A stretch of DNA of 64,000 nucleotides from Streptomyces sp. NBC_01016 (GCF_026341035.1 NZ_JAPEOQ010000002.1:2108001-2172000), one strand, 5' to 3'; positions 1-8,251 are shown, counted from the stretch's first letter. Program-made: numbers and translations. Notes: a model not told the origin generated them from the letters alone.

Positions 1-8
1 CGAGACGG

Positions 9-998
9 TCATGTGCGGCTCCGGTTCCGTCGGCGCCGACGCGCGCCGGACTGCTGAGGCTCTCCGACTCCACCGACCTTGTCGGCTTCGCTGTTCTCGA
101 AGGAGCGGGTGATGTCGAGGTAGACGTCCTCCAGCGAAGGCCGCTCGACGGACAGTCGCTCGAGCGTCGTGCCTTGGCTCAGTGCCCATCCGGTCAAGGA
201 GTGCAACAGGGCGGTAGGTTCTGGCACTTCGATGTGCACCAGGCCGTCCTTCACCGTCAGGCCCCTCGACACCGGCAGGTCCGCAAGTTCCGTGGCTTCC
301 GGCAGTTCGAAACGAATCCTGGCGAGTGCACGGTCCCTCCCGCCGAGTTTGGCCGGCGTGCCCGACTCGACGATCCGGCCGTCCGCGATCACGGCCACGG
401 AGTCGGCGAGCGCCTGCACCTCGTCCATGTAGTGCGTCGTCAGCACGATGGTGGTGCCGGAGTCCCGCAGTTCCCGTACCAGCTCCCAGGCGCTGCGCCG
501 CGCACTCGGGTCGAAGCCCGTGGTGGGCTCGTCGAGAAACAGCAGCCGCGGGTCTCCGACCACGCCGAGTGCCAGGTCCAGACGCCGCTTCTGCCCGCCG
601 GACAGGTCTTTGACCCTGGCACCCCGCCTCTCCTGCAGACCGACCAGTTCGATGACCTGGTCGACGTCCCGGGGCGCCCGGTAATACCCGGCATCTCGCG
701 CGATTGTCTCGCGCACGGAGAGATACGGTTCGACGGGGTTGTCCTGCAGGACCACCCCGACCCGCTCCCGCAACTCACCACTGGCCTCGGGGGCCTGGGG
801 GTCCACGCCGAGCACCTCCACCCGGCCCGTGTCCCGGCCGCGGAAACCCTCCAGAATCTCCAGGGTGGTCGTCTTGCCCGCGCCGTTGGGACCCAACAGT
901 GCGAAGATCTCGCCCTCAGCCACGGCGAAGTCGATGCCGCGCAGTACATCGCTACTTCCGTAGGCCTTCCGCAGGCCTTCCACCACGACCGCCGTCAC
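9..998 (-). CDS. ABC transporter ATP-binding protein (drug-export type)
   Basis: Cytoplasmic ATPase subunit that should power a membrane exporter. The 329-residue product has Walker A GPNGAGKTT (about residues 36-44), a Q-loop glutamine near 85, the signature LSGGQ (132-136), Walker B LLFLDEP (152-158) and an H-loop histidine in TTHYMDE. The C-terminal extension after the nucleotide-binding domain resembles the DrrA/CcmA-type drug and antibiotic exporters. The start is GTG at 998 with only a weak purine-rich leader. Its permease is not in the window; on this strand it would lie downstream, past base 1. The substrate cannot be told from the sequence. The low-complexity arginine-rich C-terminus is unusual but stays in frame to the stop. 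Confidence 0.93.
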   Translation of the reverse strand: MTAVVVEGLRKAYGSSDVLRGIDFAVAEGEIFALLGPNGAGKTTTLEILEGFRGRDTGRVEVLGVDPQAPEASGELRERVGVVLQDNPVEPYLSVRETIARDAGYYRAPRDVDQVIELVGLQERRGARVKDLSGGQKRRLDLALGVVGDPRLLFLDEPTTGFDPSARRSAWELVRELRDSGTTIVLTTHYMDEVQALADSVAVIADGRIVESGTPAKLGGRDRALARIRFELPEATELADLPVSRGLTVKDGLVHIEVPEPTALLHSLTGWALSQGTTLERLSVERPSLEDVYLDITRSFENSEADKVGGVGEPQQSGARRRRRNRSRT

Positions 999-1276
999 CG
1001 TGGCTGCTCTCGTTCGTCCATGTCGTTGCTCCTCCGTACCTGCTCCGAACGCCTCCGCGTGGGCCGCGGGCGGCTTCCGACGCTAGGGCGACGACGCGGC
1101 CGGAAAGGGGCCGTCTGGAACGGTCGGTGACGTGCGTCATGAAAAGGAGGACAGTTGTCAATCGCGAAGTCGGGTTGGGGGAGAGGCGCTGAGAGGACTC
1201 AGGTCCGATCCTCCTCGGTTCGTGATGACTCGATCGTGGTTCTGATCGTTGAGCGGGACACCCGCTACGCCTCAAG

Positions 1277-1494
1277 CGCTGTGCCGATAAGGCGTATCAA
1301 GGCGCGGCCTGCAACGTCCGAATCCCGTTCAAGCGACGGCAACGTCGCCACAACACCACCCACGCCAAGATCCGATGCGTCGGCGAGCAGCCATGGCCAC
1401 GCTCAAGTGCTGGCGCCTCCTGCGCAAACTGCGCTGCAGCACCAAGCGCATCACCGTGAGCGTCAAGGCCGTCATCTCGCAGCCGCGGCAGGAT
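1277..1494 (+). pseudogene. Decayed DDE transposase C-terminal fragment
   Basis: Only the tail of a DDE_Tnp_4-type (IS5-superfamily-like) transposase is left. From 1286 one frame reads DKAYQG and later HNTTHAKIR. At about 1390 the frame must shift by one base to continue with MATLKCWRLLRKLR and RITVSVKAV. The same blocks occur in the more complete copy at 38089-38858 (DKGYRG, MATLKTWRLLRKIR), which supports the assignment. No N-terminal half or terminal repeats are visible, so it is a dead remnant. The rest of 999-1508 shows no gene. Confidence 0.75.
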
Positions 1495-1508
1495 GAAAAC
1501 TCCTCACC

Positions 1509-1937
1509 TCAGCTGGTGCGCCTCACCGTGAGGAGGAGTGTGAGGGGGCCGGCTGGTAGCAGGAAGCGTCCGTGTTCGGCTGCGTCGAGGGCGGAGTTGA
1601 GCGGCCACCAGTCGAGTTTGAAGTCCTGCTCGGTGTCGGTGAGTTGCTGTGGTCCGAGGTGCAGGTTCTGGGCGAGGAAGAGGTGGATGCGGGCGGTTGA
1701 GGCCAGTGTCATGGCGTAGTTGCCCAGGGCGGTCCAGGACGATGCGGTGACGCCGGCCTCTTCTTTGAGTTCACGCTTTGCGCAGGTGAGTGCGTCTTCG
1801 CCGTCTTCGCGTCGTCCTCCGGGGAGGAACAGGAAGTCGCCGCCGTGGCCGGGGAAGGGGGCGCTGAGGATGGCGACTTTGCCGGTGTTGTCGAGGGCTG
1901 CGACGACGGATGCGTCGCGGGCGGGTGCATCGCTCAT
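1509..1937 (-). CDS. NUDIX hydrolase
   Basis: A 142-residue single-domain NUDIX protein, expected to hydrolyse a nucleoside diphosphate linked to another moiety (X). The Nudix box spans about residues 41-63 and keeps the glycine, the first glutamate (47), the RE pair (55-56), the EE pair (59-60) and the closing glycine. It is the last gene of the five-gene minus-strand unit and starts 18 bases after the hydrolase stop, so co-transcription is likely. A house-cleaning or pathway pyrophosphatase role is equally possible; the substrate is unknown. The start codon at 1937 is ATG. Confidence 0.9.
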   Translation of the reverse strand: MSDAPARDASVVAALDNTGKVAILSAPFPGHGGDFLFLPGGRREDGEDALTCAKRELKEEAGVTASSWTALGNYAMTLASTARIHLFLAQNLHLGPQQLTDTEQDFKLDWWPLNSALDAAEHGRFLLPAGPLTLLLTVRRTS

Positions 1938-1955
1938 GGGCGGTGAGCGTAGCGG

Positions 1956-2753
1956 TCACGCTGTGAGCCAGGCGGCGAACGGCACGGTGGTGACGGTGGG
2001 GTGGGCGATGCCGCGGCCGTGGAAGCCGTCCTCGCCGTATGCGTCCCCGTGGTCGGCGCACAGGATGATCAGCCAGGGGCGGGTGGCGGTGAGGCGGTCG
2101 ATGAGGCGTCCGAGGTGTGCGTCGGCGTAGGCCAGGGCGGCCTGTTGCGAGGCCGCTGTGTCGGCGTGTTCGTCGAGGTAGTGGCCGTGTGGGACGTGGG
2201 TTGCCGAGATGTTCACGAACAAGTAGAGCGGGTGCTCGGCGTATTGGGCGGCGAGGTCGAGGGCCGTGTCGACTTGGTGGCGGGTGGAGTCGGGCTCGGG
2301 CGAGCCGAACTCGGGGCGCCAGTGGTCTTCGTCGAACAGGTCGGGCAGCACGTTGCCGAGCGGGGTCTCGCGTGAGAAGTAGGTGACGCCGCCGACGCAT
2401 ACGGTGCGGTATCCGTGGGCGTTGAGGCCGCACAGGAGGTTGGGGGCGTCGAAGACGAAGGTTTGCTTGTCGACTTCTTTGAAGGCGGGCGGTCGGCATT
2501 CCCACAGCCGGGGTGGCTGCTGTGGGGAGGGCAGCTTGGGCAGGAATCCGGAGAAGAAGGCGATGTGCGCGGGGAGGGTGAAGGTGCCGGGTGTCCAGCG
2601 CCGTTCCCAGGTCCCGTTCGGCAGGAGGCGGGCCAGGTGCGGCGTCCGGCCCTGCGTGAGTGCCGTGGTAGCGACGTCGTAGCGCAGTGAGTCGAGGGTG
2701 ACGAAGAGGATCGGCGTGCCGGTGCCGATGATTTCGGCGGCGTTGATGTGCAC
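1956..2753 (-). CDS. Alkaline phosphatase/sulfatase-superfamily hydrolase (STM4013-like)
   Basis: A 265-residue metal-dependent hydrolase of the alkaline-phosphatase/sulfatase fold. An N-terminal metal ligand sits in VTLDSLRYD. A probable nucleophilic threonine lies in GTFTLPAH, a block typical of the superfamily, and C-terminal ligands are in ADHGDAYGEDGFHG. There is no signal peptide, so it is cytoplasmic, unlike classical sulfatases. It most resembles what I recall as the STM4013/SEN3800 family, which is also found beside radical SAM genes. The GTG start at 2753 lies 5 bases after the upstream stop, with GGGGAAAGG as ribosome site. It is likely to remove or transfer phosphate or a phosphoester in the same pathway as its neighbours. 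Confidence 0.8.
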   Translation of the reverse strand: MHINAAEIIGTGTPILFVTLDSLRYDVATTALTQGRTPHLARLLPNGTWERRWTPGTFTLPAHIAFFSGFLPKLPSPQQPPRLWECRPPAFKEVDKQTFVFDAPNLLCGLNAHGYRTVCVGGVTYFSRETPLGNVLPDLFDEDHWRPEFGSPEPDSTRHQVDTALDLAAQYAEHPLYLFVNISATHVPHGHYLDEHADTAASQQAALAYADAHLGRLIDRLTATRPWLIILCADHGDAYGEDGFHGRGIAHPTVTTVPFAAWLTA

Positions 2754-2758
2754 GCAGA

Positions 2759-3238
2759 TCAGGCCTTTCCCCGATACTCGATCGTTCCGCGGGCGGCGTC
2801 GTTGACGGGGATCGGGACGCGGTCCTGTGCGATGAGGTCTCGGATGGCGGCGAGTCCGGATTCCTCGGTGAGTGGCTTGCCGTCGGCGTCGAACAGCGCG
2901 ACGGTGACCTCGGCGGAGGGGGTCGTGCTGATGTGTGCGCTCGGAACGGAACCCAAGTCAGCTGTCACCAGGCCGAGTTCGTCGGGCTCGGTTGGTTCCT
3001 GCAGGGCGGTGACGAGGCACTTGTAGTGCAGTGCGTTGATGGCGCCGCGGGCGAAGCGCGTCGCGTACTGGGCGCTGATCGCCTCTCCGTCGTGGGCGAC
3101 GACGACATGGGAGGCCTTCTGGGTGACTACGAGGCAGGCGCCGAGCCACCAGGCGACGCCGGCATGGATCTGGCTGGGGTGGTGGCCCGTGGCACAGCCG
3201 TCGCGGATGACGGCTTTGGCGTCGATCGGGTTAAGCAC
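2759..3238 (-). CDS. Short phosphohexomutase-like protein (domain I only)
   Basis: The start is GTG at 3238, which overlaps the kinase stop by 8 bases; the open frame extends further upstream but there it only shadows the kinase. The 159-residue product resembles domain I of phosphoglucomutase/phosphomannomutase: HVVVAHDG, then FARGAINA, then a block ending DADGKPLTEESGLAAIRDL. That last block corresponds to the region just after the catalytic TASHNP loop in the family. Here the loop reads STTPSAE, so the usual phospho-serine motif is altered. Full mutases have about 450 residues and four domains, so this is either a minimal binding or regulatory homologue or a specialised enzyme. It is stably placed inside the operon, with overlaps on one side and 5 bases on the other. 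Confidence 0.6.
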   Translation of the reverse strand: MLNPIDAKAVIRDGCATGHHPSQIHAGVAWWLGACLVVTQKASHVVVAHDGEAISAQYATRFARGAINALHYKCLVTALQEPTEPDELGLVTADLGSVPSAHISTTPSAEVTVALFDADGKPLTEESGLAAIRDLIAQDRVPIPVNDAARGTIEYRGKA

Positions 3239-3866
3239 GGGTGCGCTCCAGGGTGTGCAGGATCTCGTGGGCGACTTGGTCGGGCGTCTTGTCGTCGGTG
3301 TCGATCCAGATGGCGCTCGGGTCCTGGGATGCGACAGCTTCGAAGTTGAAGAGGACCTGGTCGAGGCGGCCGGGCACGGTGAGCAGGTCGGTGTCGTCTT
3401 GTTTGAGGTCGCTCTTGGTGCGCATGCGGGCCTGCAGGGTCTCTGTGCGGCAGCGCAGGTAGAAGGTGTGGGTGGGCTGGACGATGTAGGGCAGGAACGG
3501 GGCGGCGAGTTGGCGGACCTGCTCGACGGGGATGCCGTGGGCGGCGGCATGGCAGGCGAGGACGGAGGACTGGTAGCGGTCGGCAATGACCGGGGTGGCG
3601 CTGCGGGCCGTGCGGACGCAGTCGGAGGAGTGCAGCAGGCCGGAGAGGTAGAAGCACAGCTGGGGCAGCGGTGCGAGGTGGCTGTTGGCGGCCTTTGACC
3701 AGTCGTTGTGGGGCCGGGGGAGAGTGTGCAGGCTCATGGCCTGGAGCCGGTGGGTGAGGAGATTTTCCAGCGTGGACTTCCCCATGCCTGAGGGGCCTTC
3801 CAGGGCGATGAACGGATGCTCGGTGTCGCCGTAGGTGCGTGGCGTATACGCGAGAGGCAGGTTCAC
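3231..3866 (-). CDS. Thymidylate-kinase-like P-loop nucleotide kinase
   Basis: A 211-residue kinase of the dTMP-kinase-like P-loop superfamily. The P-loop GPSGMGKST lies at residues 24-32, and the DR-type motif ADRYQSS corresponds to the DRY(x)SS of Tmk. A lid-like segment with arginines (RCRTETLQARMRTKSD) follows. It probably phosphorylates a nucleotide or similar small molecule. The GTG start at 3866 overlaps the radical SAM stop (GTGA), which implies translational coupling. It is divergent from housekeeping Tmk and lies in a pathway-like operon, so a modified nucleotide or a different acceptor is more likely than dTMP supply. Confidence 0.82.
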   Translation of the reverse strand: MNLPLAYTPRTYGDTEHPFIALEGPSGMGKSTLENLLTHRLQAMSLHTLPRPHNDWSKAANSHLAPLPQLCFYLSGLLHSSDCVRTARSATPVIADRYQSSVLACHAAAHGIPVEQVRQLAAPFLPYIVQPTHTFYLRCRTETLQARMRTKSDLKQDDTDLLTVPGRLDQVLFNFEAVASQDPSAIWIDTDDKTPDQVAHEILHTLERTRA

Positions 3867-4900
3867 AGGGTTCCTTCCGTGAAGGCGGTGACGTGTTGGG
3901 CGACGGCGGTTGCCAGAGCATGTGGATCGTCAAGGTGCTCGCGTAGGTCCATGCGCAGGTCGTCGCGGAGCAGGCAGGGCTGGAGGCCGCCGCCGTGGTC
4001 GACGCGCAGAGCCCAGAACCCCTCGATGCACTGGGAGCGCACAGGGCAGGTTCCGCACTGGCCGACGTGATGTCGGCCGAGATCGCGGTGGATGACGTCG
4101 ATCTCGATCCCGTCGACGCGGAAGACACGCCGTCCTTGCCCGACGCCGGCGATTTCCGTGTGCTCGTCGCTGGTGAGTGTGCGCAGGTAGCGGATCGCGT
4201 CGTCCGCGGAGACGGCAGCGTCGGCGTGCTGGCTGTTGAAGCCGGTGTCGACGAGTTCAATGAGCTGCACCGGCATCCGCCGTTCCAGCGCATAGTCGAG
4301 GATCGCTGCGATTTCGTGCTGGTTCTGGCGTTGCAGCAGGGTGTTCAGCTCGACGCGGGGCATGACCTCGCGGGCCGCCTCGATGCCGTCGAGGACGGCG
4401 CCGATGCCGTGCGGAACCCGCGCGATCTCCATCAGCGACTCGTCGGAGAAGTAGTGCAGCGACACCTTCACCTTGTCGAGTGGTGCGCCTGCCAGCCATG
4501 CCTGGTTGCGTCGTACCAGCAGACCGTTGGTGATCAGCGTGTATGAGGAATCCGGTGCGGACCGGGGGAGCTGTTCCAGGACGGGGCGTGCCCAGCGGGA
4601 GAGGAGGGGCTCGCCACCGGTGAAGTAGACGCGCTTGAGGCCGGCGTCCATGAGACCGGTGATGGTCTTCACGTACGCGGACGCGTCGAACTTCCGCTCG
4701 CGCGGCTTGTTGCTGCGATCGCGGTGAGCCTCGGGGGGCGGTACATCCCCTTCGTTGTGGCAGAACCAGCACAGGGCATTGCAGTGCGGCGTGAAGGAGA
4801 CCCGCAGTTGACCTCGGAGCGCGGCGAAGTTGCGCAGCGCGGTGAAGTCGGCCTCACCGCCGGGATGCCCGGGCGAGGAGAGACGCAAGGGAATGGACAT
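3863..4900 (-). CDS. MoaA-like radical SAM enzyme
   Basis: A 345-residue radical S-adenosylmethionine enzyme. The cluster motif CNALCWFC (cysteines 40, 44, 47) is followed by HNEG, and the SAM-binding GGEP is at 95-98. C-terminal cysteines at 282, 285, 291 and 309 suggest a second iron-sulfur cluster of the MoaA/twitch type, with spacing unlike MoaA (CxxCx13C). The open frame continues upstream, but the ATG at 4900 has a strong GGAGG 8 bases before it and the protein begins naturally there. It is the first gene of the five-gene unit. The reaction is unknown; nucleotide or sugar-phosphate rearrangement fits the neighbours. It is not a typical moaA locus because no other molybdopterin genes are present. 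Confidence 0.88.
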   Translation of the reverse strand: MSIPLRLSSPGHPGGEADFTALRNFAALRGQLRVSFTPHCNALCWFCHNEGDVPPPEAHRDRSNKPRERKFDASAYVKTITGLMDAGLKRVYFTGGEPLLSRWARPVLEQLPRSAPDSSYTLITNGLLVRRNQAWLAGAPLDKVKVSLHYFSDESLMEIARVPHGIGAVLDGIEAAREVMPRVELNTLLQRQNQHEIAAILDYALERRMPVQLIELVDTGFNSQHADAAVSADDAIRYLRTLTSDEHTEIAGVGQGRRVFRVDGIEIDVIHRDLGRHHVGQCGTCPVRSQCIEGFWALRVDHGGGLQPCLLRDDLRMDLREHLDDPHALATAVAQHVTAFTEGTL

Positions 4901-5055
4901 GGACGAGACCTCCGGGGGAATGGTGAATCGGGCTTGGTCGTCACCGAGTTGGATGCGGGCAGGGCTGGGCCACGCCCTCGTATATGGGGCGGGCGCAGGT
5001 GAGCAGGCTGATTCTCGATAGACGCGACAACAGGGGAGGAACCGACGGGGAGCGA

Positions 5056-5538
5056 TCACATGTGCTGACTCGTCCCGACGGCAGGGATGTCCTCGACGGA
5101 TACGAGACACCAGGCCACGGAACCGTCCGGACTGAATCCCCACGTGCCGTCCAACTCACCGATCAACGCGTCGACGAGAAACAAGCCCCGGCCCGACTCG
5201 GCGTATTCGCGGGCGGCTTGGGGAGACGGGACGGTCGCCGGCGTGGCGTCGTCCACCTCGATGCGGACGACCCCGGGCTCAGGGCTGCAGCTGCGGTACG
5301 TGACCGGTCTGTCGGCCCTGCTGTGCAGGAGCGCATTGGTCATCAGCTCCGACACGATCACCGCAAGAAGCTCGACGCGGTGCCTCGGCATGCGGCACGA
5401 GCCCGTAAGCCACTGCGTGCTCTCGAGACGTATGGCGCGCACCTCTTCAGGGGCAGGGCTGACGGTCCGCTCGACCGAGGTCGGCCACGGCAGTTCTGCC
5501 GATGCGGCCTTGGGTGCCGTGCTGGTCTGTGCAGGCAT
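5056..5538 (-). CDS. RsbW-like anti-sigma ATP-binding protein
   Basis: A 160-residue HATPase_c domain of the serine-kinase/anti-sigma type that is greatly expanded in streptomycetes. The N-box SELMTNALLHS, G1 box (IEVDDATP) and G2 box (ESGRGLFLVDAL) are all present. The ATG at 5538 has GGGAGG eight bases upstream; the longer frame to 5643 has no better start. It ends 155 bases before the radical SAM start on the same strand, so it may be transcribed into that operon or end just before it. No partner sigma factor or anti-anti-sigma factor is adjacent, so its target is unknown. Confidence 0.85.
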   Translation of the reverse strand: MPAQTSTAPKAASAELPWPTSVERTVSPAPEEVRAIRLESTQWLTGSCRMPRHRVELLAVIVSELMTNALLHSRADRPVTYRSCSPEPGVVRIEVDDATPATVPSPQAAREYAESGRGLFLVDALIGELDGTWGFSPDGSVAWCLVSVEDIPAVGTSQHM

Positions 5539-5602
5539 GCTGGTGCCTCCCCAAACATGGGTCGAACGGGAACACCCGCGCGAGCACCGCGCGCCGAGAT
5601 CC

Positions 5603-6097
5603 CTATACGGGCACATGGACGCGGACCGTTTTGCCGCCCCCATCGCGCAGGAACCAGGACAGCGCGCCGCCCAGGGCGTGGATGACGTCGAGCCCTCTTC
5701 CGCATTCGCTCTCGTCGTCGGCGCCCCCGCGTTCGCGGAAGCGGGAGAGGCCCGGGACGGGATCCGACACTTCGATGAGGAGCGCGCAGTCCTCCAGGAC
5801 AGCGAGACGGACGTTCATCATGTGGCCGGCCATGCGGCCGTGGCTGATGGCGTTGGTGGCGAGTTCAGATGCTATGAGCGTTGCGTCCTGCTGATCCCCG
5901 GACCACCGCCACATCACCAGCTGGCGCCGGGCGTGGAGCCGCACCAGCGGCACCACCTGGTCCACCATCGTGTAGTCCATGGACCACTCGGCCACCACGG
6001 GGGCCGTGGCGACTGGTTCACCAGTAGACACGATCACGGTGTCTCCCTCATCGGGTGTGGCCCGGCCACTGTCGACGAGGAAGTCCCCAGCGCCCAC
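5603..6097 (-). CDS. RsbW-like ATP-binding regulatory protein
   Basis: A 164-residue HATPase_c protein, the second of a tandem pair on this strand. The N-box is SELATNAISHG, the G1 box IEVSDPVPG and the G2 box ECGRGLDVIHAL. It lies 64 bases upstream of the similar gene at 5056-5538 but is clearly diverged from it, so this is an old duplication or an independent gain. Such proteins bind ATP and inhibit sigma factors or phosphorylate STAS-domain antagonists. The divergent gene at 6251 encodes an XRE regulator, and the 150 bases between them should hold both promoters. Confidence 0.85.
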   Translation of the reverse strand: MGAGDFLVDSGRATPDEGDTVIVSTGEPVATAPVVAEWSMDYTMVDQVVPLVRLHARRQLVMWRWSGDQQDATLIASELATNAISHGRMAGHMMNVRLAVLEDCALLIEVSDPVPGLSRFRERGGADDESECGRGLDVIHALGGALSWFLRDGGGKTVRVHVPV

Positions 6098-6250
6098 AGC
6101 GAATCCACTAGATCGTCTGGCCGGTTCACAACACCATGCCGACAGGAGCGGTTTCTGGCTTCCCGCTGGGAGGTACCCCCATCATGGGTAGGCTTCTCGA
6201 TCACTTCCTCGAAAGACTGAGGCTCACCAGCAGGCGCGATGGGGCACCTC

Positions 6251-7546
6251 ATGAGCGAGTACCAACCAGCGACGGCCTTACCCGAAGAGACCTTGCAGCT
6301 CCCGGAGCTGCGGGCAGCGATCAAGGCACACAACTTCGGCGAGGTGTTCCGCCTGGCCAAGGCCCACGCCGGGATCAGCTACTCCAAGTTGGCGGCCGAG
6401 TGCGACATCAAGCCGGAACGCGTGGGGTCCCTCGCAAGGGGAATCGGTAGCGTCACTACCTTCGACAAGATTGCCGCCATCGCGGATGCTCTGCGCATTC
6501 CAGGGCATCTGCTGGGACTCGCCGACCGGTCGTGGGAGGCGAAGAACACAGCCCGAGATGGAGCAACGGCATTGCGACGCAGGGAGTTTGTAAAAAAGGC
6601 ATCCGGGTCGATAGCGGCAGCGAGCCTCATCGCCCTGACTCCGCTGGAAACCGGGGGACGGCTCGGGGCGAGCGATGTCGAGCAACTACGGCGTCGGACG
6701 GCCCGGCTGCGCCGACTCGACGACGTGCTCGGTGGAGGCGACACCTTCAAGCTCTACCTAGGCGAGTTCCACGCGACACGGGGGCTCCTGCGCGATTCCA
6801 GCTACAGCGAAGCCACCGGGCGGGCTCTACGCTCCGTGCTCGCCGAACAGGCACAGCAGGCTGGCTGGGCTGCCTTCGACGCCGGACGCCACCCGGAGGC
6901 GCAGGGACTCTACGAGGCCAGCCATAGCGCGGCACAGGCCGCCGGCGACGTCGCACTCGAAGGTAACGCGCTCGCCTTCCTCGCCTACCAGCACTCGTCG
7001 ACCGACCGGGCCAAGGCAGTCGCCACAGCGATCGAGTCGTGCCGGACAGCGGGGCCGGGCTCACCGGCTGGAGTCCGCGCCCTGCTCCACGAGCGCCTGG
7101 CGTGGGCACAGGCAGTCGCAGGGAACCCACGCGAGACAGAGGCGGCCCTGCACACGGCCGAAGCCGCCCTGCGGGAACCGGACGGCAGCCCAGTCCCCGA
7201 CTGGGCTGCCTGGGTCGACACTGATGAGGTAGAGATCATGAAGGGCCGGTGCTGGACGGAACTCCGCCGCCCGCTGCGTTCGGTCCCTGTCCTCGAAGCC
7301 GTCCTGGCGCGCTTCAACGACACCCACGCCCGAGACAAAGCCCTCTACACGTCGTGGCTCGCCGAGTCCTACCTGTCCGCGAGCGAGGTCGAGGCCGCCG
7401 CCGTGACCGCAAGCCGCGTGCTCGACTTGTCCGCCGGTGTCGCATCGGTACGCCCCCGGCAGCGGCTCGCACCCACGCTGTCGGCGTTGGCGCAGCACCG
7501 AGGCTCACCGGAAGTCGATGACCTACTGGAGCGGGTACGGGCCTAA
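6251..7546 (+). CDS. XRE-family HTH regulator with TPR-like C-terminal half
   Basis: About 431 residues. The N-terminal part, up to residue 80, is a lambda-repressor-type helix-turn-helix (FRLAKAHAGISYSKLAAECD, then VGSLARG). The remainder is an alanine-rich all-helical region with repeated pairs of helices (for example AFDAGRHPEAQGLYEASHSA), as in TPR proteins that sense small peptides or assemble with partners. The start is ATG 6251; an in-frame ATG at 6239 adds four residues. It is transcribed away from the two RsbW-like genes and overlaps cutA by 4 bases at its 3' end. It is similar in form to the many single-copy Streptomyces XRE/TPR regulators; its regulon is unknown. Confidence 0.85.
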   Translation: MSEYQPATALPEETLQLPELRAAIKAHNFGEVFRLAKAHAGISYSKLAAECDIKPERVGSLARGIGSVTTFDKIAAIADALRIPGHLLGLADRSWEAKNTARDGATALRRREFVKKASGSIAAASLIALTPLETGGRLGASDVEQLRRRTARLRRLDDVLGGGDTFKLYLGEFHATRGLLRDSSYSEATGRALRSVLAEQAQQAGWAAFDAGRHPEAQGLYEASHSAAQAAGDVALEGNALAFLAYQHSSTDRAKAVATAIESCRTAGPGSPAGVRALLHERLAWAQAVAGNPRETEAALHTAEAALREPDGSPVPDWAAWVDTDEVEIMKGRCWTELRRPLRSVPVLEAVLARFNDTHARDKALYTSWLAESYLSASEVEAAAVTASRVLDLSAGVASVRPRQRLAPTLSALAQHRGSPEVDDLLERVRA

Positions 7547-7860
7547 CCGAGGTTCTTGTCGACCCAGCCCCGAAAGTCCTCCGACGATTCGGCGAAGACA
7601 ACCGCGTTCAACTCGGGCCGCTCCCACGGGTGATGCGCAAGAACGAACTCCTCCAGTTCGGAGTACCGGTCAGCGCGCGTCTTGAAGAGGACTCGGTACT
7701 CCTCGCCGGTGCCGAACTCCCCGTTGTGCCAGAACGCGGAGACGACCGGGCCGATAACCTGCGCGCCCGCGGCAAGCCGACTGCTGACGACGGCTTTGAC
7801 GAGGACAACTGCCTCATCCTGGGTAGCCGTTGCGGTGGCGACCTGAAGATAGTTCGTCAT
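7543..7860 (-). CDS. cutA: CutA divalent-ion tolerance protein
   Basis: A 105-residue protein, the usual length for the CutA1 family, small trimeric PII-like cytosolic proteins linked to divalent metal (copper) tolerance. Matching blocks are the N-terminal beta strand MTNYLQVATAT, the central AQVIGPVVSAFWHNGE and the C-terminal ELNAVVFAESSEDFRGWV. The ATG at 7860 is the natural start. It is convergent with the XRE gene and overlaps it by 4 bases, so the two must be expressed from opposite promoters. The family's cellular role is still debated. Confidence 0.9.
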   Translation of the reverse strand: MTNYLQVATATATQDEAVVLVKAVVSSRLAAGAQVIGPVVSAFWHNGEFGTGEEYRVLFKTRADRYSELEEFVLAHHPWERPELNAVVFAESSEDFRGWVDKNLG

Positions 7861-7907
7861 GCGCCAAGCCTAGGCACGACACGGGCCAGCGGGTAGAGCG
7901 CACCCGG

Positions 7908-8096
7908 TCACTCGGGGCGCGCGGACAGCTCTCGCACGACGATGAAGTGCCTCGGTGGCACGTTCGGCCTGTGGGGCCCGTCCAAGGCCTGGCAGTACGT
8001 CACCCCTTCCCGATCGTGTAGCACACCGGCCTTCCAGGCCGATGCCGCAGGCCGTGCATGTACCGCCAAATCCCATCGGGACCCTGAATTCGTCAT
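7908..8096 (-). CDS. Small hypothetical protein
   Basis: A 62-residue open frame beginning ATG 8096, with no clear ribosome site. The C-terminal half (DREGVTYCQALDGPHRPNVPPRHFIVV) looks structured, while the N-terminus is less convincing. It lies upstream of cutA on the same strand. No family is recognised. It could be a genuine small actinobacterial protein or a chance frame; codon third positions are GC-rich as in real genes. Confidence 0.4.
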   Translation of the reverse strand: MTNSGSRWDLAVHARPAASAWKAGVLHDREGVTYCQALDGPHRPNVPPRHFIVVRELSARPE

Positions 8097-8251
8097 CAGA
8101 TGTTTTCATGGCGCGGACCGTAGATGTCCCGGCCCGGTACCGTCTCGTGCTGCTTTGGGCGGACCACCGGATTACGCCGACGGTGGGAGGCGGACGGCAC
8201 CCCGCAGGCAGCATCAGCAGCAACAGCGAATCAGAATCAGATACTGCACTC

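Noticed and set aside
3863-4900. Calling the radical SAM gene moaA or a viperin
   Set aside because: Auxiliary cysteines differ from MoaA, other molybdopterin genes are absent, and the cluster motif lacks viperin features.
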